Source: Parasalinivibrio latis (GTDB taxonomy: Bacteria; Pseudomonadota; Gammaproteobacteria; Enterobacterales; Vibrionaceae). From it: a stretch of 64,000 nt of DNA. How positions within the stretch are numbered: position 1 is the stretch's first letter; each line of letters opens with the position of its first letter. Under the pieces are notes generated by a model. The model searched no databases. It saw only the letters and a list, made by a program, of their open reading frames with translations, and was not told the origin of the DNA. This document shows, in pieces, positions 52,984 to 62,790 of this stretch. Position numbers and translations under genes: made by a program. The stretch is from assembly GCF_036825535.1 (NCBI RefSeq), contig NZ_CP098813.1, forward strand, positions 1,550,001 through 1,614,000. The letters run 5' to 3'.

Positions 52984-53501
52984 AAAAAATAGCATTGGTT
53001 TGCCTTTTGTTTATCACCTCCTGTTCAACGTCAATTGAAGATTATGCTGAACAAAACCCGCTTTTTGACCTGTTTGGTTTCTTTGAAGGAAAGGTTTCTG
53101 CGTGGGGGATGTTGCAGGATTTCTCAGGCATGCAAACCCGGCGGTTTACCGTGGATATTGTCGGCACAGTTGACGGTAACTGCATCACATTGGATGAGAC
53201 ATTCCTTTTTGATGATGGTGAGAAGCAAAAGCGTGTCTGGGTCATCACGCAATCCGATGACGGAACCTATTCCGGAACAGCCGGGGATGTGGTCGGGGTA
53301 GCGACAGGAAAAGTGTCCGGGAATGTCCTCCATTGGGTGTACAAGCTGCGAATCCCCTACGATGGTGATGAGATTACACTGACCCTGGATGACTGGTTAT
53401 ACCGTCAGGATCAGAATCATATGTTTAATCTGACAAGTATGAAGAAATTTGGAATCGAAGTCGGAAAGCTGACACTTTTTTTCCAAAAACAGCCGGACTA
53501 A
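52980..53501 (+). CDS. DUF3833 lipoprotein
   Basis: A 173-residue predicted lipoprotein. The signal peptide ends in the lipobox FITSC with Cys15. The mature part starts DYAEQNPLFDLFGFFEG and carries strands typical of DUF3833, a lipocalin-like beta family. It is the last gene of the operon; its stop overlaps the stop of the convergent YbjD-like gene by 4 bases and no terminator can be seen between them. Confidence 0.78.
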   Translation: MKKIALVCLLFITSCSTSIEDYAEQNPLFDLFGFFEGKVSAWGMLQDFSGMQTRRFTVDIVGTVDGNCITLDETFLFDDGEKQKRVWVITQSDDGTYSGTAGDVVGVATGKVSGNVLHWVYKLRIPYDGDEITLTLDDWLYRQDQNHMFNLTSMKKFGIEVGKLTLFFQKQPD

Positions 53502-55132
53502 CCGCCGCCGCGGGCAAGCGCGACACTGCGTTGGACGATCCAGCGTAAGAGCACCGGCACCTGGTCTATTCCCTGCTCAACGGTGTATTCGACAATTGCC
53601 AGTGCCGCATCCGGTTTAGCAAAATGTTTTAGGGCTTTCATGATGATTTTTCTCGGCGGCATCTGAATATTGTGACCCACCTTCGCCATGTCCCTGAACA
53701 GGGCTTCATAGCCGTTATCAAACAGGAAGTGTTCAATATCTGCACTGGGTAAAACAGTCAGGTGGTGGCGTTCAGGTGCCCCGTTTAGTTGAGCTCGCAC
53801 CGTGGTTGCGTACTTTTGCCCAGCCTGATCGCCGTCAGATACAACGTGCCATTCAATACCCAATGATTTAGCCAATTTAATCAAGGGTTTGATACCGCTT
53901 TGAGCAAACTCAATGATATGTACACCTTCAGCTCCGAGATCATACCCCGAAAGCTTGGCCAATTCGTTGAACAGCCAGACTTCTGTTTCCCCTTCCACAA
54001 GCAGCCAGCAACGGGCAAACAAGGCCGATGGACGATGGATACGAACGTGGAATGCCACCCGGCGTTCTTCATCCCGGGACAGGCGGTTGGGTGGCATATT
54101 GTAAACTTCGGTATTTCCCGGCCCACGTACCAGCCGCCTGACGCTGGTTAAGGGAACCAGGTTCAACAAGTCACCACTATTTGTAGTTATGATCTTCTGC
54201 ATGGGAATCAGGCGCATTATCCGCCATGCCTGACTGAGTAGTGTTGGATGTAAGCGGCCTTCAGGATCCTCGAAAATTACCAGAGGCCGGGCAATGGCAC
54301 TGAGCTTTTTAGGGCCTCTGGCCCTGATAAACGCATTGAGAAGGCCAATCAACAGCAAACGTCCCTGACGTTTGTTGGCTGAGCCTTCGACGATCTGCTC
54401 CAGGGGGTGGACATTTTGCTGCGCAAGGCTTTTGTACCTATCACGGGATATCATCTTTTTATCCCGGTTATGGGTCTGAATGGCGAAGTAGTGATCCAAT
54501 AGTGTCCGCAGGGCATTCAGGCCACTTCGAATTTCCCCGTCATTGACATGCCCTGGTATGGTCATAATTCGGCGGCAAGTGTTATTCAGACGTTTCTCAA
54601 GCCGGCCGTTCCCGTTGTGTTCATCAAGATCCTGGCTTCTTAGGCGACGGGCATCCCTGACACGGATAGCAGGATGTATCCGGACAAATTTTGCTGCAAG
54701 GACATCGTGATGCTGAACCGGGTGTGGATCTCCGTTTTTATCCAGGAAATAACGGGTAGTTTCTATTTTTCCGTCTATGAATGTTGCACTTGTACAGTAG
54801 TCCACGTACCGGAAGCCCTGGTCATTGATATTAGCTACTTCGCAAAAGCGCCGGTATTTAGCTGATGTCATCTCTTTCTGGTCTGTTTCACACCATCGGA
54901 GAACAATTTGGAGAAGGTTTACTCGGTTGTCGCCAAAATTATGGTCTATGTGAAAATCGGAACGATTGAAGGGGGGAAACTCACCGGTAGGGGGCAACAC
55001 CATGTCCAGGGCATCAAGGAGTGATGATTTACCCCACGCATTCTCACCAATGAGCACTGACAGGTCGTCCAGAGTCAATGACAATCGACGAATGCCGCGA
55101 AATCCCGATATTTCAATGCGATCCAGCTTCAT
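53498..55132 (-). CDS. ybjD: OLD-family ATPase/TOPRIM protein (YbjD-like)
   Basis: A 544-residue protein like E. coli YbjD. The N-terminal SMC-like ATPase domain has Walker A GENAWGKSS, and the ABC-type late motif is in VIFEDPEGRLHP. The C-terminal TOPRIM domain begins WLLVEGETEVW and has the acidic pair in VVSDGDQAGQKYA. OLD-family members with TOPRIM are nucleases, and some act in phage defence (class 2, Gabija-type). No partner helicase gene is adjacent, so a defence role is not supported. ATG 55132 has AGAGG before it. Confidence 0.85.
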   Translation of the reverse strand: MKLDRIEISGFRGIRRLSLTLDDLSVLIGENAWGKSSLLDALDMVLPPTGEFPPFNRSDFHIDHNFGDNRVNLLQIVLRWCETDQKEMTSAKYRRFCEVANINDQGFRYVDYCTSATFIDGKIETTRYFLDKNGDPHPVQHHDVLAAKFVRIHPAIRVRDARRLRSQDLDEHNGNGRLEKRLNNTCRRIMTIPGHVNDGEIRSGLNALRTLLDHYFAIQTHNRDKKMISRDRYKSLAQQNVHPLEQIVEGSANKRQGRLLLIGLLNAFIRARGPKKLSAIARPLVIFEDPEGRLHPTLLSQAWRIMRLIPMQKIITTNSGDLLNLVPLTSVRRLVRGPGNTEVYNMPPNRLSRDEERRVAFHVRIHRPSALFARCWLLVEGETEVWLFNELAKLSGYDLGAEGVHIIEFAQSGIKPLIKLAKSLGIEWHVVSDGDQAGQKYATTVRAQLNGAPERHHLTVLPSADIEHFLFDNGYEALFRDMAKVGHNIQMPPRKIIMKALKHFAKPDAALAIVEYTVEQGIDQVPVLLRWIVQRSVALARGGG

Positions 55133-55343
55133 AGTCACCTCTGATTTAAGGTTACGACGTAAATGCCGGTTATGACGTGGACTGTTTCACGTTTTATGGT
55201 TCTTTTATAAAGACCTGTTCCGTATGGTGAAAAATTACACAGTAATAGTGTTGGGACAGATGAACAGTTGAGCCAGAGTTTTTTAACGGTATATAGTGAG
55301 TGTTGTGTAATTGGGGACTCGGGCAATAAAACAGGGAAAAACA

Positions 55344-56264
55344 ATGAGTAAATTACTGTCTTTTGAAGCCCTACAGGTTCTTGATGCTATTGAGCAAAAA
55401 GGGAGTTTTGCCTCTGCTGCTGAATCATTGGGGCGGGCACCATCATCCCTCAGCTACCAGGTCCAGAAGCTGGAACAGGATCTGGACCTGATTATATTTG
55501 ACCGTTCAGGACACAGGGCCGCTTTTACTGATGCAGGTAAATTGCTGCTTGAGCGTGGCCGGTTGCTTCTCAGTGCAGCAGATGAAATGGTGGCAGATGC
55601 CACTGCACTGGCACATGGCTGGGAATTGGATGTCACTATTGCGTATGACGGACTTTTGCCCGTAGAGTGGCTGTTCCCGCTTGTGGATTCCCTGGCGGAA
55701 AAAAGCCAGACACGCTTGAAGTTTCAGGCGGAAGTACTTGCAGGTGGGTGGGAGGCCCTGCTTCAGGAGCGGGCGGATATCTTGATTATTCCAGCTACTG
55801 CAGCGATGCCTAATGACGTGAAAACCCAGGTTTTGGGCGGTATGCGCAATTGTTGGGTTGCAGCACCGAATCATCCAATTCACCAAGCGACTCATCCGTT
55901 TTGTGTAGAAACCAGACGTAAATACCGAATTATTTCTGTTGCAGACAGCGCGAGGAATTCACCCCGTATCTCTTATAACATTCTCGACGATCAACCGCGG
56001 CTGACTGTAAGCAATATGCCTGAGAAATACAGTGCACTTAAATCCGGGTTAGGTATTGGGACTTTCCCTTATGCCTGGATAGAAAATGATTTGGTTGAAG
56101 GACGGCTTAAAAAAATTGAGGGGAGTGAAGATGCAACCCTCAAATGGGTCGCTGCATGGAAACGAAACCGTATGGGCAAGGCAAAGAGCTGGTTAATCAG
56201 GCAGATTCCAAAGGTACTGAAAATGGAACCACTGGAACCGGAAAATGAAGACGGCCTGGATTAG
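55344..56264 (+). CDS. LysR-family transcriptional regulator
   Basis: About 306 residues. The N-terminal winged helix-turn-helix is LQVLDAIEQKGSFASAAESLGRAPSSLSYQVQKLE, split by a turn; the periplasmic-binding-like effector domain follows from about residue 90. The frame opens at 55311, but ATG 55344 starts the conserved region and has AGGGA before it. It is divergent from the YbjD-like gene and converges on an SDR gene. The effector is unknown. Confidence 0.88.
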   Translation: MSKLLSFEALQVLDAIEQKGSFASAAESLGRAPSSLSYQVQKLEQDLDLIIFDRSGHRAAFTDAGKLLLERGRLLLSAADEMVADATALAHGWELDVTIAYDGLLPVEWLFPLVDSLAEKSQTRLKFQAEVLAGGWEALLQERADILIIPATAAMPNDVKTQVLGGMRNCWVAAPNHPIHQATHPFCVETRRKYRIISVADSARNSPRISYNILDDQPRLTVSNMPEKYSALKSGLGIGTFPYAWIENDLVEGRLKKIEGSEDATLKWVAAWKRNRMGKAKSWLIRQIPKVLKMEPLEPENEDGLD

Positions 56265-56305
56265 GGTCTAATGCAGGGCACAGGTTGCGCCCTGCAGGTT
56301 TCTGC

Positions 56306-57019
56306 TTATTGGTAAATCATCTTCTTGGTCATCCCGCCATCGACAACGATATTTGCGCCATTGACAAAATCATTCTCCTCATCAGTCAGGAACAGACAGG
56401 CATTAACAATATCCCTTGGCCTGCCAACCCGGCCTGATGGATGCTGGCTGTGGTCTGTCTCTGTAAGGCAATCATAGTCGTCTACCTGTATCCAGCCTGG
56501 GCTGATTGCATTCACTGTTATGGGTTTGTCTGCCAGAGATACGGCCAGCGTATTGGTAAGGGATACCAGACCGCCTTTTGACGCACCATAAGCTTCCCAA
56601 CCCTCTTCATTCTGGTTCCAGCGAGTAGAAGCAATATTAATAATCCTTCCATAAGACTCGCCATCATTTGCCTTAATGAACTCCCTGGCACAGGTGAAAC
56701 TGCCTACCAGGTTGACATCAATAACACGTGCGAATTCTTGGGGGGCCAGTTCTACGACGGGTTTATTGAATTTACTAATGGCACCATTATTTACCAGAAC
56801 ATGCAGGCTGCCATATTGTTCTTTCAACTTTGCGAATAAGCTTTCAACCGCTGCCGAGTCACCCAAATCGACAATTCGTGAGTCAACCGCTTTGTTTACT
56901 GCGGGAACGATATCGAGACCTACTACAGAAGCGCCTTTGTCAGCATAAGCCTTGGCAATGGCGGCACCAATACCCTGGCTTGCTCCTGTTACAACAACGA
57001 CTTTATTTGCATACAACAT
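56306..57019 (-). CDS. Short-chain dehydrogenase/reductase
   Basis: A 237-residue classical SDR. The cofactor site is TGASQGIGAAIAKAYADKGA (read as TGxxxGIG), NNGA follows, and the catalytic Tyr and Lys are in YGASKGG. The C-terminal INGANIVVDGGM is typical. NAD(P) preference and substrate cannot be told. It is divergent from the MDR gene, with about 118 bases between. Confidence 0.85.
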   Translation of the reverse strand: MLYANKVVVVTGASQGIGAAIAKAYADKGASVVGLDIVPAVNKAVDSRIVDLGDSAAVESLFAKLKEQYGSLHVLVNNGAISKFNKPVVELAPQEFARVIDVNLVGSFTCAREFIKANDGESYGRIINIASTRWNQNEEGWEAYGASKGGLVSLTNTLAVSLADKPITVNAISPGWIQVDDYDCLTETDHSQHPSGRVGRPRDIVNACLFLTDEENDFVNGANIVVDGGMTKKMIYQ

Positions 57020-57137
57020 GGTTAATTATTATGGCAGTGTGATGGTGACAAAGGTAACGCAATTAGCGGGGCCTATCGAGGATTGATTACAGGTAATCTG
57101 CAACTTGGCGAATTTCACAGCATTTTAGGGAGAAGAT

Positions 57138-58112
57138 ATGAAAGCGGTAATCAGAACTGAATACGGGGATCCTGATGTCTTTTCTGTCGTACACCTTGAT
57201 AAACCTAAGCCCAAGCCGAACGAAATTCTTGTAAAGGTAGCAGCAGTTGCTGCTACATCAGGAGATTCAAAGATGAGAGGGTTACAGGGATTGCCCCCTT
57301 CAATGCGTTTTATTACCCGGCTTGTTTTTGGCGTCAGTAAACCCAGGAACCCAATTCTTGGTTCCTGCTTCTCTGGTACAGTAGAACAGATAGGTGACAA
57401 CGTCACTCAATTTGTCGTCGGGCAGGAGGTATTCGGCAGTACCGGGATGAAACAAGGCAGCTATGCAGAGTATGTCTGTCTTCCCCAAACGGGTGTTGTG
57501 GTCAGTAAACCTAATGAGATGTCATTTGCAGAAGGTGCATCCATGTCCTTTGGTGGCACTTCGGCGCTAAGTTTCCTTCAAAAGGCTGGAATTCAGCCGG
57601 GTGAGTCAATATTAATCAATGGTGCTGGCGGGGATGTGGGCTTGGCTGCCTTACAATTGGCAAAGGTGTTCGGTGTTACGGAAATTACCGCTGTTTGCGG
57701 AACAGATAAAACAGAAACGGTTAGCCGGATGGGCGTGCGACGGGTGATTGATTACCAGAATGAAGATTTTGCCGGAATGGATGACCGCTATGATGTGATT
57801 TTTGATACGGTCGGGAACCTTGATTTCAACAGATACAAGGCGAAACTCAAAAAAGGCGGCAGGATGTTATCTGCGTTTTTCCCTCTCTCTGCTCCACTCC
57901 GGGCAATGGTCATGAACCCTCTCAGCAGCCAAAAACAAGTTTGCATTGTCGCTGAAGAGAGTGTTGGCGCGCTCAACTACCTTGCTGAACTATTCCAATC
58001 AGGGACTTTCAGGCCATTGGTCAGCCATTCATGGCCCATGGATGATGCTGCCAAGGCACATTGGTACATCCAAAATGGTCACAAGCTGGGAAGTGTTGTG
58101 TTGCTTCCTTAA
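57138..58112 (+). CDS. NAD(P)-dependent MDR oxidoreductase
   Basis: A 324-residue medium-chain dehydrogenase of the quinone-reductase-like group. The cofactor motif is NGAGGDVGLAALQLAK. Catalytic zinc ligands are not visible, so a zinc-independent enoyl or quinone reductase type is probable. AGGGAGA precedes the ATG. It converges on the PatZ gene, overlapping by 4 bases. Confidence 0.83.
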   Translation: MKAVIRTEYGDPDVFSVVHLDKPKPKPNEILVKVAAVAATSGDSKMRGLQGLPPSMRFITRLVFGVSKPRNPILGSCFSGTVEQIGDNVTQFVVGQEVFGSTGMKQGSYAEYVCLPQTGVVVSKPNEMSFAEGASMSFGGTSALSFLQKAGIQPGESILINGAGGDVGLAALQLAKVFGVTEITAVCGTDKTETVSRMGVRRVIDYQNEDFAGMDDRYDVIFDTVGNLDFNRYKAKLKKGGRMLSAFFPLSAPLRAMVMNPLSSQKQVCIVAEESVGALNYLAELFQSGTFRPLVSHSWPMDDAAKAHWYIQNGHKLGSVVLLP

Positions 58113-60787
58113 AGAGGAAGCAACATTTCTACAATACCGTCTTCCATTTGCACATCGATGGAAAAACCAACTTTTTGTGCCAGCGCAATCATTCCTCGGT
58201 TTGAAGGCATAGTAATACCTGACAGGCGTTGAAGCGGCGTCGACTTTGCATAGCGGATTATTTTGTCCATCAGAATACTTCCCAAACCAACACCTTTAAG
58301 GTCAGAACGCACCAGTACGGCAAATTCTGCGTCGATAATCTGGGGATCAGCTAACGCGCGAACCACACCCAGAATATCCTCTTTCCCTCCTAACCGTGAT
58401 ACAGCGACAAATGCCATTTCCCTGTCGTAATCAATCTGGGTAAATTTTGCCAGCATCTCATGGTTCACTTCCCCAATGTCTGAGAAGAAGCGTTTGTAGA
58501 GGTCATCAACAGATACATTTTCGATAAAGCTTTTGTGGTTTGGCTCATCCTCCGGGAGGATAGGGCGTAGCAGGATTTCCCTGCCATCTTTCAGTGTTGC
58601 AGTCTCTTCCAGTTCTTTGGGATAAGGACGGATTGCCAGCCGTTGATTGATATCCCCTATGTAGGCGTTGAGGGTGAGTGAGGTATCTACGATCGTAAGC
58701 TGGTCCCCGGAAACCAACAATGGATGAATGTCCAATTCGTTAATTTCAGGGCAGTCAATAATCACCTGGGAGAGTGTGACGAGAAAATGGCACAGGGACG
58801 GGATATCCAGTGCATCAGGAATTCCCCTGAGCTTCAGTTTCCCTTCTTTTAACGCGCCAATAACCAGGTATCGCGCGAGCGCCATATTGAGCGGAGGAAG
58901 CGCAACAGCAGCATCCCTGGATATGTTCCATTCAGTGCCGTCTTCACCCAGTAAAATGACGGGCCCAAATACCGGATCCTTGCGTACGGTAACTCTTAAC
59001 TCAAGCGCACCGGCACGGTTAGCCATACTCTGTACCAGCAAACCGTCAACCCGGGCATCAGGGAAAGAGATCCTTACCCTGTCGAGTATCGCCTGGGATG
59101 CAATAGAAACTTCCTTGGGGTTACGGAGGTTGAGCATTACCCCCTGAACTTCAGATTTGTGTTGGATGTCTGGTGATCGAAGTTTTATTGCTACCGGATA
59201 ACCGACTTGTTCTGCAATAGAGACCGCTTCGGTGGCATCTGATGCCAGCCAGGTTGGAAGGACATTAAACCCAAACTCCTCTAAAAGGTTTCGGGCTTCA
59301 TGGGTGTTCAGCTGGCATGCTCCCAAAGACAATGCTTCGTCAATCAGGTCACGGGTGCGGGTTGCATTGTATTCTATCTGGCCAATGGATACCGGCGTCT
59401 CCATCAACTGTCGTTGGTTACGCCTGTACTCCACAAGGTGCATGTAAGCTGACACTGCACTTTCCGGAGTGCGGTAAGTGGGGTAACCGGCGTGGGTAAA
59501 AGCAAGGCGTGCTACTACGGCTTCGTCTCCTTCGCCTCCCCAGTTGGTGAGGATATTAAACCTGCGAGCCCGAGGGTTTTCCTTTAAACGGTCAATGATG
59601 GCTTTGGAAGTCAGCAATCCTGGTGCAGTGACGGACGGGGAGTGCATCAAGAGAATGGCATCAGCCTCATCACTGTCGAGAATGATATCAAGGACCTTGA
59701 GATAGCGTTCTGTTGTTGCATCACCACCCAGGTCAATGGGGTTGGTGTTGGACCAATAAACAGGGAGAACCGCATCCAGCTTGGCATAGGTTTCATCACT
59801 GAATGTCGCGAGTTTCCCGCCCCGGTCAGCCAACGCATCTACAGCCATCAGCGCCGGGCCGCCCCCATTGGAGATGATTGCCAGCCTTTCACCCCGCAGT
59901 GGTACGGAATGGGCTAACGTCTCTACGGCGGCAAACAACTCGTGTGTATTTTTAACGCGCAGCATACCGGCACGGCGGATTGCAGCGTCATACGTTGCAT
60001 CAAGGCCGGATTCCATCAGCGTGAACGTAGAGAGCGCCTTGCTTCCGGGTTCTGTCCTGCCTGCCTTGACGACGAGAATACGCCTGTTACGTGCTGCTGC
60101 TCTGGCAGCAGAGAGAAAACTTCGTGCATCCCGGATGTGGTCAACGTATAGAAGAATGGACTCTGTTTTGCTGTCCTGGCTCAGGTAATCGAGGGTTTCA
60201 GGAAAATCAATATCGCCGGTTTCACCGATACAGACAAAGCTGGAAAAACCGATTTTTTTGTCCCGAGCCCAATCGAGAATGGTGCTGCAGACGGAAGAGG
60301 ACTGAGATACGAACGCTATCTTTCCCCGGTTGGCGGCGACAGGTGCAAAAGATGCGTTAAGGTTCAGCCAGGGCAGAATCAGTCCCAGGCTGTTAGGGCC
60401 GAGTATCCTGATCCCGTATTCCCGGGCGATGGATTGCATCCTGTTGAAGGTAATGTTGCCTTCACTGTCTTTGATTTGCTTGGTGCCTGCGGCAAGGATG
60501 ATAACGGCAGGTACACCGAATTTCCCCAGTTCAGAAAGCAGTTGCAAACTCCTACGTCCGTGGGTGCAAAGAATGGCCAGATCCGGGACACGAGGCAATT
60601 TGTCTATAGATGGATAGGCAAGGATACCAGCGACTGCTTCATATTTGGGGGTAACCGGCATAATCGGCCCCTGAAACCCGCCGGACTGGAGGTTACGTGT
60701 CACGGTGTAGCCAGCTCTTCCCGGCGTATCTGAGGCACCGATTACGGCAACAGATTTTGGTTTGAAGAGTTTATCTAATTGATGCAT
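58109..60787 (-). CDS. PatZ-type protein acetyltransferase (acyl-CoA synthetase fold plus GNAT)
   Basis: An 892-residue protein of the Pat/PatZ (YfiQ) type. A CoA-binding domain (FKPKSVAVIGASDTPGRAG), a succinyl-CoA-ligase-like domain and an ATP-grasp domain make up about 700 residues. A C-terminal GNAT domain (LLRPILPEDEP to the end) carries the acetyltransferase centre VRSDLKGVGLGSILM. In enterobacteria this enzyme acetylates and silences acetyl-CoA synthetase. ATG 60787 has GAGG before it; the frame extends to 60850. Confidence 0.87.
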   Translation of the reverse strand: MHQLDKLFKPKSVAVIGASDTPGRAGYTVTRNLQSGGFQGPIMPVTPKYEAVAGILAYPSIDKLPRVPDLAILCTHGRRSLQLLSELGKFGVPAVIILAAGTKQIKDSEGNITFNRMQSIAREYGIRILGPNSLGLILPWLNLNASFAPVAANRGKIAFVSQSSSVCSTILDWARDKKIGFSSFVCIGETGDIDFPETLDYLSQDSKTESILLYVDHIRDARSFLSAARAAARNRRILVVKAGRTEPGSKALSTFTLMESGLDATYDAAIRRAGMLRVKNTHELFAAVETLAHSVPLRGERLAIISNGGGPALMAVDALADRGGKLATFSDETYAKLDAVLPVYWSNTNPIDLGGDATTERYLKVLDIILDSDEADAILLMHSPSVTAPGLLTSKAIIDRLKENPRARRFNILTNWGGEGDEAVVARLAFTHAGYPTYRTPESAVSAYMHLVEYRRNQRQLMETPVSIGQIEYNATRTRDLIDEALSLGACQLNTHEARNLLEEFGFNVLPTWLASDATEAVSIAEQVGYPVAIKLRSPDIQHKSEVQGVMLNLRNPKEVSIASQAILDRVRISFPDARVDGLLVQSMANRAGALELRVTVRKDPVFGPVILLGEDGTEWNISRDAAVALPPLNMALARYLVIGALKEGKLKLRGIPDALDIPSLCHFLVTLSQVIIDCPEINELDIHPLLVSGDQLTIVDTSLTLNAYIGDINQRLAIRPYPKELEETATLKDGREILLRPILPEDEPNHKSFIENVSVDDLYKRFFSDIGEVNHEMLAKFTQIDYDREMAFVAVSRLGGKEDILGVVRALADPQIIDAEFAVLVRSDLKGVGLGSILMDKIIRYAKSTPLQRLSGITMPSNRGMIALAQKVGFSIDVQMEDGIVEMLLPL

Positions 60788-60998
60788 GAGAACCTCGGGG
60801 AGTACCGGAATGCTGTTTGGGGTTATGTTACCTTTTTCTCCTAGTTGCACCCTGATTACATATTACGGTTGTGATCGGCTGCGCGAATTCTTGATTTGGC
60901 GACTTTTCATTCGTTTAGTCATACCCCTGCCGCTTTTTTTACCATTTTCGAAGTCAGTTCCGCTTTGTGTGTTGATTGACATAAGAACAGGGGGCAGA

Positions 60999-61541
60999 AT
61001 GGTCAACAGTGACTTAAACAACGGACAGAAAATGAAAAACTTCGCCCCTTTTCTCCTTTTGGGATTACTGACAGGATGTGCTGGCTCAACAACCACAACA
61101 ATTGTCAGTGACTCTGCAGAAATGTCTTCAGCGATGATGGAACAGCCTTCTGATATGGCATCCAATGAAATGGTGAGTACACCGGCGGAGAAACCTGCTC
61201 CTGAAGTTGCTGCAAAACCTGCACCAAAGCCAGCTCCAGTGAAACCGGCAAAACCTGCGGCGTCACACACTCTCTATACTATTCAGGTTCTGGCGTTAAG
61301 CCATGACCGTGGGTTTGCTGATTATGTCAATGCGCTTCCTTCCAATCAGCCGGTGTGGAGCAACAAAAAGGTCGTTGATGGTATTCCTTGGTATACACTG
61401 CTATACGGTGAGTACAGCAGCTATGACCAGGCTAAAAGTGCTTTGAAGGCTCTGCCTGGTACTATCAGGGAATATGGACCGTTCATCCGGAAAATGAATG
61501 AGATAAAAAGCAGCGGCACTCCGCTGAAGCGTTTGAACTGA
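60999..61541 (+). CDS. SPOR-domain lipoprotein
   Basis: About 180 residues. A lipobox LLTGC follows a hydrophobic stretch, so it is probably a lipoprotein. A low-complexity linker rich in Pro, Ala and Lys follows. The C-terminal SPOR domain (ASHTLYTIQVLALSH to about YGPFIRK) binds denuded septal peptidoglycan. Two starts are possible: ATG 60999 has AGGGGG before it and adds an 11-residue basic leader, while ATG 61032 begins MKNFAPF. The role in division is inferred from the family. Confidence 0.8.
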   Translation: MVNSDLNNGQKMKNFAPFLLLGLLTGCAGSTTTTIVSDSAEMSSAMMEQPSDMASNEMVSTPAEKPAPEVAAKPAPKPAPVKPAKPAASHTLYTIQVLALSHDRGFADYVNALPSNQPVWSNKKVVDGIPWYTLLYGEYSSYDQAKSALKALPGTIREYGPFIRKMNEIKSSGTPLKRLN

Positions 61542-61562
61542 TTGTTTTAACGAAACTAACTG

Positions 61563-61585
61563 AACCGGCCATTGGCCGGTTTTTT
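61563..61585 (+). terminator. Terminator after SPOR lipoprotein gene
   Basis: AACCGGCC-ATT-GGCCGGTT followed by TTTT: a perfect 8-base stem with a 3-base loop. Confidence 0.9.
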
Positions 61586-61790
61586 GTTCTTTCACCAAAA
61601 CTTTGCGCAACTTTTGCGTGTGATTAATCAATGTTTGGCAGCAAGTGGCTAGCATATAAGCGCAATTTGCCTAATGACGGGTGCAAGCAGAAGAGCATTC
61701 GAATATGATGTTTGACCATACCTGTATTGGGCTTATCAAGCCAAGTAATTAACTTTCCAGCTATGAGCGGAAGGTGGAGTTTGCAAGGAA

Positions 61791-62774
61791 ATGACCTCTA
61801 AGAACGTTTTGCTTTTATGTGGTGGCGGCAGTTCAGAGCACGAAGTGTCGCTGGTATCTGCCGGATACCTGATGTCAGAGTTGTCCAAAATTGAAGGTGT
61901 GAATCCTATTCAGGTTGAAATCACCAACGAAGGCTGGAAGCTTAACGACGGAACCGTTGCTGAACTGAATCTCCAAAAAAAGTTGGTGAGTGAATCCGGT
62001 TCAACATCCATTGATTATGTGGTTCCTTGCATTCACGGTTATCCAGGGGAAACCGGCGAAATTCAGGCTTTTCTGGATCTGATCGGTTTGCCATATCTGG
62101 GTTGCAATACTGAAGCAAACATCATTTGTTTTAACAAGATTACGTCAAAACTCTGGTTTGATACGCTGGGTATTCCAAATACCCCTTATATCTTCCTGTC
62201 TGATGCCTCAGAGCAGAGCCTGGAAAAAGCTGAAGAAGCCTTTGCAAAGTGGGGCAAAGTATTCGTTAAGGCTGCGTCACAGGGGTCGTCTGTCGGTTGT
62301 TACAAAGTAACAGAAGCTGAAGGGTTGCGTCAGGCAATTCAAAACGCATTTGGCTACTCATCCCAGGTACTGATTGAGAAAGCTGTAAAACCACGTGAAT
62401 TGGAAGTGGCTGCGTTTGAATTCAACGGCGAAGTCGTTGTTACCGCTCCTGGTGAAATATATTGCCCTGATGACAAATTTTACACCTACGATGAGAAGTA
62501 CAGCGCAAACAGCGACAGTACCACCACGCTGGAGCCAGAGAACCTGGGTATTGAGCACGTGGTAGAAATCATGGAGTATGCGCATAAAGCCTTCGAACAC
62601 CTGCGTCTGAAAGATTTGTCGCGCATTGATTTCTTCCTGACTGAAGACAATGAAATCTACTTGAATGAAATCAACACCTTCCCGGGTATGACTCCTATCT
62701 CAATGTTCCCTAAGCTGGTGGAGTTCAGTGGAACCCCGTTTTCTGACTTCCTTAAAGACAGAATATTTCAGTAA
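61791..62774 (+). CDS. ddl: D-alanine-D-alanine ligase
   Basis: A 327-residue ATP-grasp ligase that joins two D-alanines for peptidoglycan. The N-terminus LLLCGGGSSEHEVSLVSA, the FVKAASQGSSVGCYKV loop and the C-terminal LSRIDFFLTEDNEIYLNEINTFPGMTP match the Vibrio-type enzyme (Ddl/DdlA). It is not in the mra-fts cluster, so it may be the second, stand-alone ligase. A terminator follows. Confidence 0.92.
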   Translation: MTSKNVLLLCGGGSSEHEVSLVSAGYLMSELSKIEGVNPIQVEITNEGWKLNDGTVAELNLQKKLVSESGSTSIDYVVPCIHGYPGETGEIQAFLDLIGLPYLGCNTEANIICFNKITSKLWFDTLGIPNTPYIFLSDASEQSLEKAEEAFAKWGKVFVKAASQGSSVGCYKVTEAEGLRQAIQNAFGYSSQVLIEKAVKPRELEVAAFEFNGEVVVTAPGEIYCPDDKFYTYDEKYSANSDSTTTLEPENLGIEHVVEIMEYAHKAFEHLRLKDLSRIDFFLTEDNEIYLNEINTFPGMTPISMFPKLVEFSGTPFSDFLKDRIFQ

Positions 62775-62790
62775 TAGCGCACCGACAAAG

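Noticed and set aside
53498..55132. Gabija-type phage defence system
   Set aside because: The OLD/TOPRIM gene has no adjacent UvrD-like helicase gene and matches the housekeeping-like YbjD in length and motifs.
61159..61270. Pro-Ala-Lys repeats as a DNA tandem repeat
   Set aside because: The repeat is a protein linker of the SPOR lipoprotein with varied codons, not a DNA repeat.
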